Positions 14,164-22,586 are shown, numbered from the stretch's first letter. The stretch: 33,429 bases of DNA from JANMMJ01 sp964543235 (GCA_964543235.1 CAZIXE010000040.1:1-33429), one strand, 5' to 3'. Numbers and translations are program-made. Notes: generated by a model from the letters alone, not told the origin.

Positions 14164-15464
14164 CTGATTTCTCTCCCCGCGAGATTGTTTCCGAACTCGA
14201 CCGCCACATAGTCGGCCAGAAGGACGCCAAGCGGGCGGTGGCCATTGCACTGCGCAACCGCTGGCGCCGCAAGCAGCTCGAGGGTGCATTGCGCGAAGAG
14301 GTCATGCCGAAGAACATCCTGATGATCGGCCCGACCGGCGTCGGCAAGACCGAGATTGCCCGGCGCCTGGCGCGCCTCGCCAACGCGCCCTTCATCAAGG
14401 TCGAGGCGACCAAATTTACCGAGGTCGGCTATGTTGGCCGCGATGTCGAACAGATGATCCGTGATCTGCTCGAAGCGGGGATTGGCCTGGTCAAGTCGGC
14501 CAAGCGCAAGGACGTCGAGGCACAGGCCCACCTCAATGCCGAAAACCGCGTTCTCGATGCCCTGGTAGGGGTGAACGCCGGCGAGACCACGCGCGAGAGC
14601 TTTCGCAAGAAGCTGCGGGCCGGCGATCTCGACGACAAGGAAATCGAGGTGCAGGTGGCCGATACCGGCGGTATGCCGAGTTTCGAAATTCCCGGCATGC
14701 CGGGATCGTCTGCGAGCGTCATCAATCTGAGCGACATGCTGGGCAAGGCCTTCGGGGGGCGCACCAAGCCCCGCCGCATGACCGTCAAGGCCAGTCATGA
14801 CGTGCTCATGGCCGAGGAAAGCGACAAGCTGCTCGATCAGGAGCAGATCGTCACCGAAGCCATCGATGCGGTCGAGAACAATGGCATCGTCTTCCTCGAC
14901 GAGATCGACAAGATCACCGCCCGTTCCGAGCGGCAGGGAGCAGATGTCAGTCGCGAAGGCGTGCAGCGTGACCTGTTGCCGCTGATCGAAGGTACGACGG
15001 TCTCGACCAAACACGGCCCGGTCAAAACCGATCACATTCTGTTCATTGCCTCGGGCGCCTTCCACCTCGCCAAGCCCTCGGACCTCTTGCCGGAGCTTCA
15101 GGGCCGCTTGCCGATCCGGGTCGAACTGAAGGCTCTTACCAAGGAGGACTTCCGCCGGATTCTGACCGAGCCGGAAGCGAGCCTCATAAAGCAGTATACG
15201 GCCCTGATGGCCACTGAAGGCGTAACGCTGGAGTTCGCCGATGACGGCATCGAGGCGCTGGCCAACATTGCCGCCGAGATCAATGCCGCGGTGGAGAATA
15301 TCGGGGCCCGGCGTTTGCAGACGGTCATGGAGCGGGTCCTCGATGAGGTCAGCTTTTCCGCCACCGATAGGTCCGGTGAAAAGGTTCTGATTGATGCGTC
15401 CTATGTCGAGCAACGCATTGGCGATCTCGCACGCAACACCGACCTGTCGAAATTCATACTTTGA
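14160..15464 (+). CDS. hslU: ATP-dependent protease ATPase subunit HslU
   Basis: HslU is the AAA+ unfoldase that feeds substrates into HslV. The 434-residue protein has Walker A GPTGVGKT at 57-64, the pore loop GYVG at 90-93, an intermediate domain at about 110-235, Walker B VFLDE at 244-248, and sensor/arginine-finger regions in SGAFH and LQGRLPIRVEL. The C-terminal tail LSKFIL is the element that docks between HslV subunits. The 4-nt overlap with hslV indicates coupled synthesis of the two subunits. Confidence 0.97.
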   Translation: MTDFSPREIVSELDRHIVGQKDAKRAVAIALRNRWRRKQLEGALREEVMPKNILMIGPTGVGKTEIARRLARLANAPFIKVEATKFTEVGYVGRDVEQMIRDLLEAGIGLVKSAKRKDVEAQAHLNAENRVLDALVGVNAGETTRESFRKKLRAGDLDDKEIEVQVADTGGMPSFEIPGMPGSSASVINLSDMLGKAFGGRTKPRRMTVKASHDVLMAEESDKLLDQEQIVTEAIDAVENNGIVFLDEIDKITARSERQGADVSREGVQRDLLPLIEGTTVSTKHGPVKTDHILFIASGAFHLAKPSDLLPELQGRLPIRVELKALTKEDFRRILTEPEASLIKQYTALMATEGVTLEFADDGIEALANIAAEINAAVENIGARRLQTVMERVLDEVSFSATDRSGEKVLIDASYVEQRIGDLARNTDLSKFIL

Positions 15465-15481
15465 GCCGGGCTTGACCCGGC
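15465..15481 (+). other. Short hairpin after hslU
   Basis: GCCGGG (15465-15470) and CCCGGC (15476-15481) can form a perfect 6-bp stem with a 5-nt loop, directly after the hslU stop codon. No T tract follows, so it is not a standard intrinsic terminator. It may protect the hslVU mRNA end or slow polymerase before trxA. Confidence 0.3.
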
Positions 15482-15552
15482 GGCTGCCGCTGCCTACCTA
15501 GGGATTGACACAGTCTTTGCCGATTCTGGCCGGGATTTCACAAGAGGTTGTT

Positions 15553-15873
15553 ATGGCAACGCAGAAGGTAACGGATTCCTCGTTCGAGAGTGACGTGCTT
15601 AAGGCCGATGGTCCCGTCATCGTTGATTTCTGGGCGGAATGGTGCGGGCCCTGCAAGATGATCGCCCCCGCGCTCGAGGAAATTGCTGCGTCGCTTGGGC
15701 CCAAGGCCAAGATCGTTAAGATCAATATTGATGAGAATCCCCGCACGCCATCTGCCTATGGCGTGCGCGGCATTCCGACCCTGATGGTCTTCAAGGGTGG
15801 ACAGGTTGCCGCAACCAAGGTTGGCGCTGCCCCCAAAGGTGCTCTACGGAGCTGGATCGAACAGTCGATCTGA
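15553..15873 (+). CDS. trxA: Thioredoxin TrxA
   Basis: A 106-residue thioredoxin, the general cytosolic disulfide reductant. The redox site is WCGPC (residues 30-34, C31 and C34) in VDFWAEWCGPCKMIAP, and the cis-proline is in RGIPTLMVFKGG. Length and sequence match E. coli thioredoxin 1 (109 aa). I chose the ATG at 15553, with AAGAGG just upstream; the in-frame start at 15505 would add 16 residues with no family support and no signal-peptide character. It is 88 nt downstream of hslU and convergent with folC. Confidence 0.95.
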   Translation: MATQKVTDSSFESDVLKADGPVIVDFWAEWCGPCKMIAPALEEIAASLGPKAKIVKINIDENPRTPSAYGVRGIPTLMVFKGGQVAATKVGAAPKGALRSWIEQSI

Positions 15874-15887
15874 CCGGTCGCGGGAGC

Positions 15888-15900
15888 GGCTGAAACAGCC
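15888..15900. other. Small hairpin between trxA and folC
   Basis: GGCTG (15888-15892) and CAGCC (15896-15900) form a 5-bp stem with an AAA loop, 14 nt after the trxA stop, followed by AAACTGTTTT. It could contribute to transcription termination but is short. Confidence 0.25.
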
Positions 15901-15949
15901 AAACTGTTTTCCCCAGGAACATCTGAGCCGGGGACTTGGAAGCAAGAGC

Positions 15950-15975
15950 AACGCTTTGTTTTGTAAAGGCGTTTT
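15950..15975 (+). terminator. Possible intrinsic terminator after trxA
   Basis: AACGCTTT (15950-15957) pairs with AAAGGCGTT (15965-15973) with one bulged base and a 7-nt loop, and the right arm runs into TTTT (15972-15975). It lies in the 114-nt space between the convergent trxA and folC genes. The stem is moderately stable and the T tract is short, so the call is tentative. Confidence 0.4.
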
Positions 15976-15987
15976 GCTGCGCTGAGG

Positions 15988-17328
15988 TTAACGCCGGGTA
16001 GTCCCGGTCACTTCCGACATGGCCTCCCCGAGATGCGCAGCAAGCACGCGCCCTGCGAGGTAAAGTGACCCGCAGATCAGGATGCGTGGTGCGGGATCGG
16101 TCATTCCGGCCTTGATGATGGCGTCCTCGAGTGTTGTCGCGGTCTCGGCCTGGAGCCGATGAGCCCGCGCCGCCTCGGCAAGGCGTTCGGCTGCAACCGC
16201 GTTCTCCTCGCCCGGAATCTTCAGACTGACGACCTTGTGCGCGATGCCGGCAAATGGTGCGATGAATCCGTCGGGTTCCTTGGTATTGAGCATGCCCCAA
16301 ACCAGCACCAGTGGCCGCGAATAGCGCTCGTTGAGTTCGCTGAAGCTTTGTGCCAATGCCCGCCCGCCCGAAGGGTTATGGCCGCCGTCGAGCCATAGTT
16401 CACAATCGTTGGGGATGAAGGCATGCAGCGAGCCGGGGCCAAGTCTCTGCATCCGCGCGGGCCATGAAACCGTTTTCAAGCCCTGCGCGATGTGTTGATC
16501 AGATATGCGCAAATCGCCGAGCGCCCGGATTGCGGCGATGGCGTTGCCGGCATTGTCAATCTGGTGGCGGCCGAGGAGCTGCGGCATCGGCAGGTCAAGC
16601 AGCCCGTTCTCGTCCTGGAAGACCAGCCTGCCGTGTTGCTCGTAGGCCTGCCAGTCCTGATTGGCGATCAGCAACGGCGCACCCACCCGCCCAGCCTCCC
16701 GTTCGATGGTTTCGCGGGCCTCGGCGTGCTGAACGCCCACGATACCTGTGACTCCGCGCTTGAGAATTCCGGCCTTCTCGGTCGCGATGAGAGTCAGACT
16801 GTCACCGAGAAACTGCTGGTGGTCGTAGTCGATGGACGAAATGATCGTAAGCCTCGGCTGCGTCACGACGTTGGTGGCATCTAGCCTTCCGCCGAGTCCG
16901 ACTTCGAGGAGGAGGTAATCGGCAGGCTTTCGGGCAAAGGCAAGCAGCGCCGCTGCCGTCGTTATCTCGAAGAAGGTGATGGGCTCTCCGCCATTGGCCT
17001 TTTCGCATTCCGCGAGCAGCAGACTGAGTTCATCCTCGGGGATCAGCCGGCCGCCCTTGCGATGGCCGATCCTGATCCGTTCGTGAAACCGCACCAGGTG
17101 GGGAGAGGTGTAGCAATGAGCGCTCAGCCCTGCTGCTTCCATCATCGCCCTCAGAAACGCGATAGTTGAACCCTTGCCGTTGGTGCCGGCCACGTGGATC
17201 ACCGGCGGCAGCTTTCTCTCGGGGTTTCCCAGGCGGTCGAGAATCCGCCACATGCGTTCCAGCGTCAGGTCGATGACCTTCGGGTGCAGCGCCAGAAGCC
17301 GCGTCAGGATGGCGTCGCTCATCGCCAT
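15988..17328 (-). CDS. folC: Dihydrofolate synthase/folylpolyglutamate synthase FolC
   Basis: FolC ligates glutamate to dihydropteroate and extends the folate polyglutamate chain with ATP. The 446-residue Mur-ligase-type protein has the P-loop HVAGTNGKGST (45-55), the ERIRIGHR loop, FFEITTAAALLAF, LLEVGLGGRLDATNVV with the metal-binding region, IDYDHQQFLG, and in the C-terminal domain WLDGGHNPSGG. Two starts are possible: ATG 17328, used here, or ATG 17322, giving MSDAIL. It is the last gene of the minus-strand unit, 19 nt after accD. Confidence 0.94.
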   Translation of the reverse strand: MAMSDAILTRLLALHPKVIDLTLERMWRILDRLGNPERKLPPVIHVAGTNGKGSTIAFLRAMMEAAGLSAHCYTSPHLVRFHERIRIGHRKGGRLIPEDELSLLLAECEKANGGEPITFFEITTAAALLAFARKPADYLLLEVGLGGRLDATNVVTQPRLTIISSIDYDHQQFLGDSLTLIATEKAGILKRGVTGIVGVQHAEARETIEREAGRVGAPLLIANQDWQAYEQHGRLVFQDENGLLDLPMPQLLGRHQIDNAGNAIAAIRALGDLRISDQHIAQGLKTVSWPARMQRLGPGSLHAFIPNDCELWLDGGHNPSGGRALAQSFSELNERYSRPLVLVWGMLNTKEPDGFIAPFAGIAHKVVSLKIPGEENAVAAERLAEAARAHRLQAETATTLEDAIIKAGMTDPAPRILICGSLYLAGRVLAAHLGEAMSEVTGTTRR

Positions 17329-17347
17329 GGCTAGCGCTCGCGAATGC

Positions 17348-18256
17348 CTACGCTGGAACCACGGAAGTGCCAGCCGCTGCTGCAGCCTGTGCGGCCGGCT
17401 TGGTCTTCATGAGGATATGAACGATGCGGCTGACGGTGGTCCGCATCTCGTGGCGGTGGACCACCATGTCCACCATGCCGTGATCGCGAAGATACTCCGC
17501 GCGCTGGAAGCCCTCTGGCAGCTTTTCCCGGATGGTCTGTTCGATGACCCTTGGCCCGGCAAAGCCGATGAGCGCGCCCGGCTCGGCGAGATGGACATCG
17601 CCAAGCATTGCATAGGACGCTGTGACACCGCCGGTCACCGGATGCGTAAGGACGACGACGTAGGGCAGCCGTACTTCTCTGAGTTCCTGCACGGCCACAG
17701 TGGTGCGCGGCAGCTGCATCAGTGACAGGATGCCTTCCTGCATGCGCGCCCCGCCCGATGAAGCAAACAGCACATAGGGCGCCTTCATTTCCACAGCCCT
17801 GCGCATCGAGGCAATGATTGCCTCTCCCGCCGCCATGCCGAGCGAGCCACCCATGAACGCAAAATCCTGCACCGCCATGACGATCGGCAACCCGTCCAGC
17901 TTGCCATGCCCGGCCAGGATGGCGTCCTGCAAGCCGGTCTTCTGGCGTGCCTCCTTCAGTCGGTCGGTGTAGCGCCGCTCGTCGCGGAACTTGAGCGGAT
18001 CGACCGGAGCCTCGGGTAACGGGATCGTCGCATACTCGCCATTGTCGAACATGCTCTTGAGGCGCACGTCCGCCGCCATCCGCATGTGGTAGCCGGATGC
18101 CGGCATGACGAAGAGATTGGCCTCGAGATCGCGGTAGAACACCATCTGGCCGGACTCGGGATCCTTGATCCACATGTTCTCCGGCGTGTCGCGCTTGGCC
18201 GTGCCGCCCAGAATCGAGCGGATCTTGGGGCGCACGAAATTCTTGATCCAGTTCAA
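17348..18256 (-). CDS. accD: Acetyl-CoA carboxylase carboxyltransferase subunit beta AccD
   Basis: AccD is the beta half of the carboxyltransferase that makes malonyl-CoA. The 302-residue protein has the crotonase-fold blocks FAFMGGSLGMAAGEAI, SSGGARMQEGILSLMQ, GGVTASYAMLGDVHLAEPGA and GFAGPRVIEQTIREKLPEGF. The N-terminal zinc ribbon is degenerate. The positions of E. coli C27, C30, C46 and C49 are D32, S35, M51 and S54, and I see no cysteine in the protein. The start is TTG at 18256, overlapping the trpA stop as TTGA. The N-terminus MNWIKNFVRPKIRS fits rhizobial AccD, and no ATG start fits the homology. Confidence 0.95.
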   Translation of the reverse strand: MNWIKNFVRPKIRSILGGTAKRDTPENMWIKDPESGQMVFYRDLEANLFVMPASGYHMRMAADVRLKSMFDNGEYATIPLPEAPVDPLKFRDERRYTDRLKEARQKTGLQDAILAGHGKLDGLPIVMAVQDFAFMGGSLGMAAGEAIIASMRRAVEMKAPYVLFASSGGARMQEGILSLMQLPRTTVAVQELREVRLPYVVVLTHPVTGGVTASYAMLGDVHLAEPGALIGFAGPRVIEQTIREKLPEGFQRAEYLRDHGMVDMVVHRHEMRTTVSRIVHILMKTKPAAQAAAAAGTSVVPA

Positions 18257-19080
18257 GCGCTTTGGCTCCTGAGGCCCGAGGCAATGGAAGCCACCAGCCG
18301 GTGGACGGCGGGAACGGTGGCCGCCGTCGACTTGCCCTGTTGATCGAGGCTGTCGCGGATGGCGTTGACCAGCGCCGAACCCACCACAACGCCATCGGCA
18401 TCCGTTGCGATGACCCGCGCCTGCTCCGCCGACTTCACGCCGAAGCCGACGGCAATGGGCAATGTCGTGTGCCCCTTCAATCGTATGACGTTCCGCTTGA
18501 CGCTGGCGGGATCAGGCGTCTTGGTGCCGGTGATCCCAAGCACCGATACATAATAGACGAAGCCCGAGGTATTGCGGAAAACGGTAGCTGCCCGCCTGTC
18601 GTCCGTGGTCGGGGTCGCCAGCCGGATGAAGTTGAGTCCGGCCTTGACGGCGGGGATGCACAGTTCCTCGTCCTCCTCCGGAGGCAGGTCGACGATGATC
18701 AGCCCGTCCACCCCGGCTTCCTTTGCGTCCTTCAGGAACCGCTCGACGCCGTAAACATAGACCGGGTTGTAGTAGCCCATCAGCACTACCGGTGAATCGC
18801 TGTCGATTTCGCGGAAGGCCCGCACCATGGCCAGCGTCTTCTTCATCGTCTGCCCGGCCTTCAGCGCCCTGAGCCCTGCCGCCTGGATGGCCGGCCCGTC
18901 GGCCATGGGATCGGTGAATGGCATGCCGAATTCGATGATGTCGGCCCCCGCCTTGGGCAGCCCTTTGATGATGTCGAGCGACGTCTCGTAGTCGGGATCG
19001 CCGGCCGTCACGAAGGTGACCAGCGCCGCCCGTCCCTGCGCTCTGAGCTCGGCAAACTTGCGGTCGATCCGTGTCGTCAC
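18253..19080 (-). CDS. trpA: Tryptophan synthase alpha subunit TrpA
   Basis: TrpA cleaves indole-3-glycerol phosphate to indole and glyceraldehyde 3-phosphate; indole is channelled to TrpB. The 275-residue (beta/alpha)8 protein has catalytic E50 (IIEFGMPFTDPMADGP) and D61, and the phosphate loops VGFGVKS and GSALV. The start is GTG 19080, overlapping the trpB stop as GTGA (MTTRIDRKFAELRAQGRAAL); the frame stays open upstream inside trpB but that is not homologous. accD follows with a TTGA overlap. Confidence 0.95.
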   Translation of the reverse strand: MTTRIDRKFAELRAQGRAALVTFVTAGDPDYETSLDIIKGLPKAGADIIEFGMPFTDPMADGPAIQAAGLRALKAGQTMKKTLAMVRAFREIDSDSPVVLMGYYNPVYVYGVERFLKDAKEAGVDGLIIVDLPPEEDEELCIPAVKAGLNFIRLATPTTDDRRAATVFRNTSGFVYYVSVLGITGTKTPDPASVKRNVIRLKGHTTLPIAVGFGVKSAEQARVIATDADGVVVGSALVNAIRDSLDQQGKSTAATVPAVHRLVASIASGLRSQSA

Positions 19081-20294
19081 AGTTTCACACCCAGATGCGC
19101 GGCTACAGTGAAAATGTCTTTGTCGCCCCGCCCGCACATGTTCATCACCATCAGATGGTCCCTGGGCCGCTGCGGCGCAATCTTGATGACATGCGCCAGC
19201 GCATGCGAGGGTTCCAGTGCCGGAATGATGCCTTCGAGCTGGCAACAGAGCTGGAAGGCCGCCAGCGCTTCCTGATCGGTCGCCGCCACATAGTTCACGC
19301 GCCCGACATCGTGGAGCCAGGCATGCTCTGGTCCGATGCCTGGATAGTCCAGGCCGGCAGAGATCGAATGACCTTCGGTGATCTGCCCGTCATCGTCCAT
19401 GAGCAGGTAGGTCCGGTTGCCATGCAGGATTCCGGGCCGGCCGCCGGTGATGGACGCCGCATGCTCCTTGGTGTCGAGCCCGTGGCCCGCCGCCTCGACG
19501 CCGAAGATCTCGACGTTTTTGTCATCGAGGAATGGGTGAAACAGCCCCATGGCGTTCGATCCGCCACCGATTGCCGCAACCAGGCTGTCGGGCAGGCGCC
19601 CCTCGCGGGCGATCATCTGCTTCTTGGTTTCAAGACCGATTATCGATTGAAAATCGCGCACCATGACCGGGTAGGGGTGCGGACCGGCCACCGTGCCGAT
19701 GCAGTAGAAGGTATCTTCGACATTGGCGACCCAGTCGCGGAGCGCTTCGTTCAGGGCGTCCTTGAGTGTGCGCGATCCGGACCGGGCAGGGATGACATCC
19801 GCCCCCAGAAGCTTCATGCGAAACACATTCGGCTTCTGGCGCTCGATGTCGACCTCGCCCATATAGACGACACATTCGAGACCGAAGCGCGCGCAGGCCG
19901 TTGCCGTTGCAACCCCATGCTGCCCTGCGCCGGTCTCCGCGATGATGCGCTTCTTGCCCATGCGCCGCGCCAGCAGAATCTGGCCCATGACATTGTTGAT
20001 CTTGTGGGCACCGGTATGGTTCAGCTCGTCACGCTTGAAGTAGATTTTGGCGCCGCCGAGATGCGCGGTGAGCCGTTCGGCGAAATAGAGCGGGCTCGGC
20101 CGGCCGACATAATGCTCAAGGAATCCGTCGAGCTCGGCCTGGAAGGAAGGATCTGCCTTGGCATCCTTGTAGGCCTGCTCGAGTTCGAGGATGAGCGGCA
20201 TGAGCGTTTCGGCGACGAAGCGCCCGCCATAGATGCCGAACAGGCCCTTTTCATCTGGCCCGGTGCGGTAGGAATTGGGAATGGGTGCATTCAT
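19077..20294 (-). CDS. trpB: Tryptophan synthase beta subunit TrpB
   Basis: TrpB joins indole and serine using pyridoxal phosphate. The 405-residue protein carries the PLP lysine K98 in HTGAHKINN, catalytic E120 in AETGAGQHGVA, the phosphate-binding GGGSNAMG loop and the C-terminal MVMNMCGRGDKD, whose serine/cysteine position near the pyridine nitrogen is in CGRGDKD as usual. It is the TrpB1 type by length and by pairing with trpA. It lies 24 nt after trpF. Confidence 0.97.
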   Translation of the reverse strand: MNAPIPNSYRTGPDEKGLFGIYGGRFVAETLMPLILELEQAYKDAKADPSFQAELDGFLEHYVGRPSPLYFAERLTAHLGGAKIYFKRDELNHTGAHKINNVMGQILLARRMGKKRIIAETGAGQHGVATATACARFGLECVVYMGEVDIERQKPNVFRMKLLGADVIPARSGSRTLKDALNEALRDWVANVEDTFYCIGTVAGPHPYPVMVRDFQSIIGLETKKQMIAREGRLPDSLVAAIGGGSNAMGLFHPFLDDKNVEIFGVEAAGHGLDTKEHAASITGGRPGILHGNRTYLLMDDDGQITEGHSISAGLDYPGIGPEHAWLHDVGRVNYVAATDQEALAAFQLCCQLEGIIPALEPSHALAHVIKIAPQRPRDHLMVMNMCGRGDKDIFTVAAHLGVKL

Positions 20295-20318
20295 GGCATC
20301 ACTCTTTCGGCAGCCGTT

Positions 20319-20963
20319 CTAGCGGGCCGATTTCGCCGCCTCAATGAATTTCCGGATCAGGGTCGTGTCCTTGACCCCGGGCGCCGATTCGACGCCGGAT
20401 GAAACATCGACCATCGGAGCCCCGGTAATCTGGATCGCCTCGGCCACATTGGCCGGGGTGAGGCCACCGGACAGCATGAAACCCTGCGGCGCCTTGGCCA
20501 GCAACCTCCAGTCAAATGGCATGCCGTTGCCGCCTGGAAGCGCCTCCTTCAGCGTGGCCGGCGCCTTGGCATCGAAGATGATCCAGGCCGCCACCTCGCG
20601 GTAGGCATCGCCGGCAAGCACATCGCTGATGGTTTCGACCTTGACCGCCTTGATGACCGGCCTGCCCGTAAGCGCCGCCATCTCCTTGATGCGCTGGGGT
20701 GTTTCATTGCCATGTGCCTGGTAAGAATCCGGCCGGACAATTGCGGCGATCTGCCTGAGCAACGGGTCGGTGGCATCGACGCTGAGTGCCACGATCGCCA
20801 CCCGGCCCCTCGCCCGCTCCGCCAATGCCTGGGCCTGGTCCAGGCTGACGTTGCGCGGGCTGCGCGGATAGAACACCAGGCCGATGAAGTCAGCCCCATG
20901 GGCGATCGCCGCTTCCACCGTTTCCGGCGTCGAGAGGCCGCAAATCTTGACCTTAACGGGCAT
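20319..20963 (-). CDS. trpF: Phosphoribosylanthranilate isomerase TrpF
   Basis: TrpF carries out the Amadori rearrangement of phosphoribosylanthranilate in tryptophan synthesis. The 214-residue (beta/alpha)8 protein has general base C8 in VKICGLSTPE, general acid D131 in IIFDAKAP, and the phosphate loops LSGGLTPANV and DVSSGVES. The ATG at 20963 has GAGG 7 nt upstream. An in-frame TTG at 20975 (adding four residues) is less likely. The start overlaps the pyrF 3' end by 11 nt. The usual LQLHG motif reads YQAHG here. Confidence 0.95.
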   Translation of the reverse strand: MPVKVKICGLSTPETVEAAIAHGADFIGLVFYPRSPRNVSLDQAQALAERARGRVAIVALSVDATDPLLRQIAAIVRPDSYQAHGNETPQRIKEMAALTGRPVIKAVKVETISDVLAGDAYREVAAWIIFDAKAPATLKEALPGGNGMPFDWRLLAKAPQGFMLSGGLTPANVAEAIQITGAPMVDVSSGVESAPGVKDTTLIRKFIEAAKSAR

Positions 20964-21657
20964 TGAGGTCCTCAAGGATGCTTTGCGCGGCTGCCGCGGG
21001 ATCGGCCGCTCCGGTGATCGGCCTGCCGATCACCAGGATATCTGCCCCTGCGTCAAGTGCGGCTTGCGGCGTCGCCACCCGCTTCTGGTCGCCCAGGCCG
21101 GATTCAGCGGGTCGCACCCCCGGCACGACGGTCAGGAAGCCCGTGGGGGTCACATGCCGGATGGACTCGACCTCATGCGGGCTGCACACGACGCCATCGA
21201 GACCCGCCTTGACAGCCAGCTCAGCCAGGTTGCGCGCATGGCTGCGCGTACTGCGCGTATGATCGAACCCGGCCGCCCAGATGTCATCATCCGCCAGGCT
21301 GGTGAGTACCGTAACGGCAATGAGCTTGGCCCGCCCGGCAACGGCCTCTGAGGCCGCCCGCATCATGTCGAGCCCGCCGGAGGCGTGAACGTTGACAATG
21401 GCCGGCGGCGGGCTCATCCGCAGGAGCGAAGTCAGGCCCTTGGCAACCGTGTTGGGAATGTCATGCAGTTTGAGATCCAGGAACACAGGAACGCCGGCGG
21501 CAGCCACGGCTTCATAGCCAGCCATGCCCTGGGCATAGAAGAGTTCCATGCCAACCTTGAAGAAGCCGGCATGCGGTTTGAGCCGGCGGGCCAGCCCGCG
21601 CGCGACCTCCAGGTCGGCGGTATCGATGGCGATGCACAGGGGATTGTCGGCGGGCAT
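20953..21657 (-). CDS. pyrF: Orotidine 5'-phosphate decarboxylase PyrF
   Basis: PyrF decarboxylates OMP to UMP, the last step of pyrimidine synthesis. The 234-residue protein has the signature D61-x-K63-x-x-D66 in LDLKLHDIPNTV, the substrate-binding CIAIDTADL strand, and the phosphate loops VPGVRPAES and IGRPITGA. I chose the ATG at 21657, giving MPADNPLCIAID; 11 extra residues from 21690 are unlike the family. It is first in the minus-strand run that continues into trpF, and it is divergent from olsB with 59 nt between starts. Confidence 0.95.
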   Translation of the reverse strand: MPADNPLCIAIDTADLEVARGLARRLKPHAGFFKVGMELFYAQGMAGYEAVAAAGVPVFLDLKLHDIPNTVAKGLTSLLRMSPPPAIVNVHASGGLDMMRAASEAVAGRAKLIAVTVLTSLADDDIWAAGFDHTRSTRSHARNLAELAVKAGLDGVVCSPHEVESIRHVTPTGFLTVVPGVRPAESGLGDQKRVATPQAALDAGADILVIGRPITGAADPAAAAQSILEDLNAR

Positions 21658-21716
21658 GGGCCGGCTATCTAGCCCAAATCCATGGAACATGCGAAAAAAC
21701 TGTGTATCAAGGCATC

Positions 21717-22586
21717 ATGACGGGCATCGAACTGAGCCATCCCGTGGTGCCACCGGGTATGACCTTGGGGCAACGCGGCGATCTCATCGTCAGGCTGGCG
21801 GCCGGTCCTGAAGAGGTTATTGCCGCTCAGCGGCTGCGCTATAGGGTCTTCTACGAGGAATTGTCGGCAAAGCCCGATGACCGGGCTCGCGCGACCCGCC
21901 TCGATGCCGACCGCTTTGACGGCTTCTGCGACCAGCTTCTCGTGGTCAGCGCCAACATGTCCGGTAGCGGGGAGCCCATCCGGCTTGCCGATGGCGAGCT
22001 CGTGGGAACCTACCGCTTGTTGCGCCAAGACGTCGCCGCGCAGCATGGTGGCTTCTATACCCAGGACGAATTCAACATTGCTCCGCTGCTCGCCGCCAAG
22101 CCGCAATTGCGGTTTCTGGAACTGGGCCGCTCTTGCGTGCTCTCGCCCTACCGCACGAAGCCGGCGGTGGAACTCCTCTGGCAGGGCATCTGGAACTACG
22201 TGCGCCTCCACAATCTCGATGTCATGCTGGGCTGTGCGTCGCTTGAGGGTACGGACCCGGACAGCCATGCCATGAGCTTGAGTTTCTTGGCCCAGAATTG
22301 CGCCGCCCCGCCGGAATGGCGGGTGAGCGCCCTCCCGCATCGCTATGTCGAGATGAACCGTCTGCCCAGGGAAAAGGTCGATGCGAAGCGAACCCTGGCC
22401 ACTCTGCCGCCCCTGATTAAGGGCTATCTCCGCCTTGGCTGTTACATCGGCGAAGGTGCAGTGATCGATGAGCAGTTCAACACCATCGACGTCCTCATCA
22501 TCCTGCCGGTTTCAGCCATCAATCCCCGCTACTTCGCTCATTTCGGCGCGCCCGAAGATGCACCCCTCGCCAATGTCAGCGGTTGA
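21717..22586 (+). CDS. olsB: L-ornithine N-alpha-acyltransferase OlsB (GNAT family)
   Basis: This 289-residue protein fits OlsB, a GNAT-fold enzyme that transfers a 3-hydroxyacyl chain from ACP to ornithine to make lyso-ornithine lipid at the inner membrane. Family blocks seen are VIAAQRLRYRVFYEE, DGFCDQLLVV, GELVGTYRLLRQDVA, FLELGRSCVLSPYRTKPAVE and MLGCASLEGTDP, followed by IKGYLRLGCYIGEGAVID and a late IDVLIILPVS. COG3176 members are often named hemolysin-like, so the specific function is an inference. The acyltransferase partner olsA is not in the window. ATG 21717 has AAGG upstream; a GTG at 21702 is possible. The 3' end overlaps convergent maeB by 11 nt. Confidence 0.85.
   Translation: MTGIELSHPVVPPGMTLGQRGDLIVRLAAGPEEVIAAQRLRYRVFYEELSAKPDDRARATRLDADRFDGFCDQLLVVSANMSGSGEPIRLADGELVGTYRLLRQDVAAQHGGFYTQDEFNIAPLLAAKPQLRFLELGRSCVLSPYRTKPAVELLWQGIWNYVRLHNLDVMLGCASLEGTDPDSHAMSLSFLAQNCAAPPEWRVSALPHRYVEMNRLPREKVDAKRTLATLPPLIKGYLRLGCYIGEGAVIDEQFNTIDVLIILPVSAINPRYFAHFGAPEDAPLANVSG

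Noticed and set aside
14118..15413. Long minus-strand open frame opposite hslU (about 431 codons)
   Set aside because: Antisense shadow of hslU; no family resemblance and no plausible ribosome site.
15505..15510. TTGACA resembling a -35 box upstream of trxA
   Set aside because: No acceptable -10 hexamer lies 15-19 nt downstream, so a promoter cannot be called by eye.
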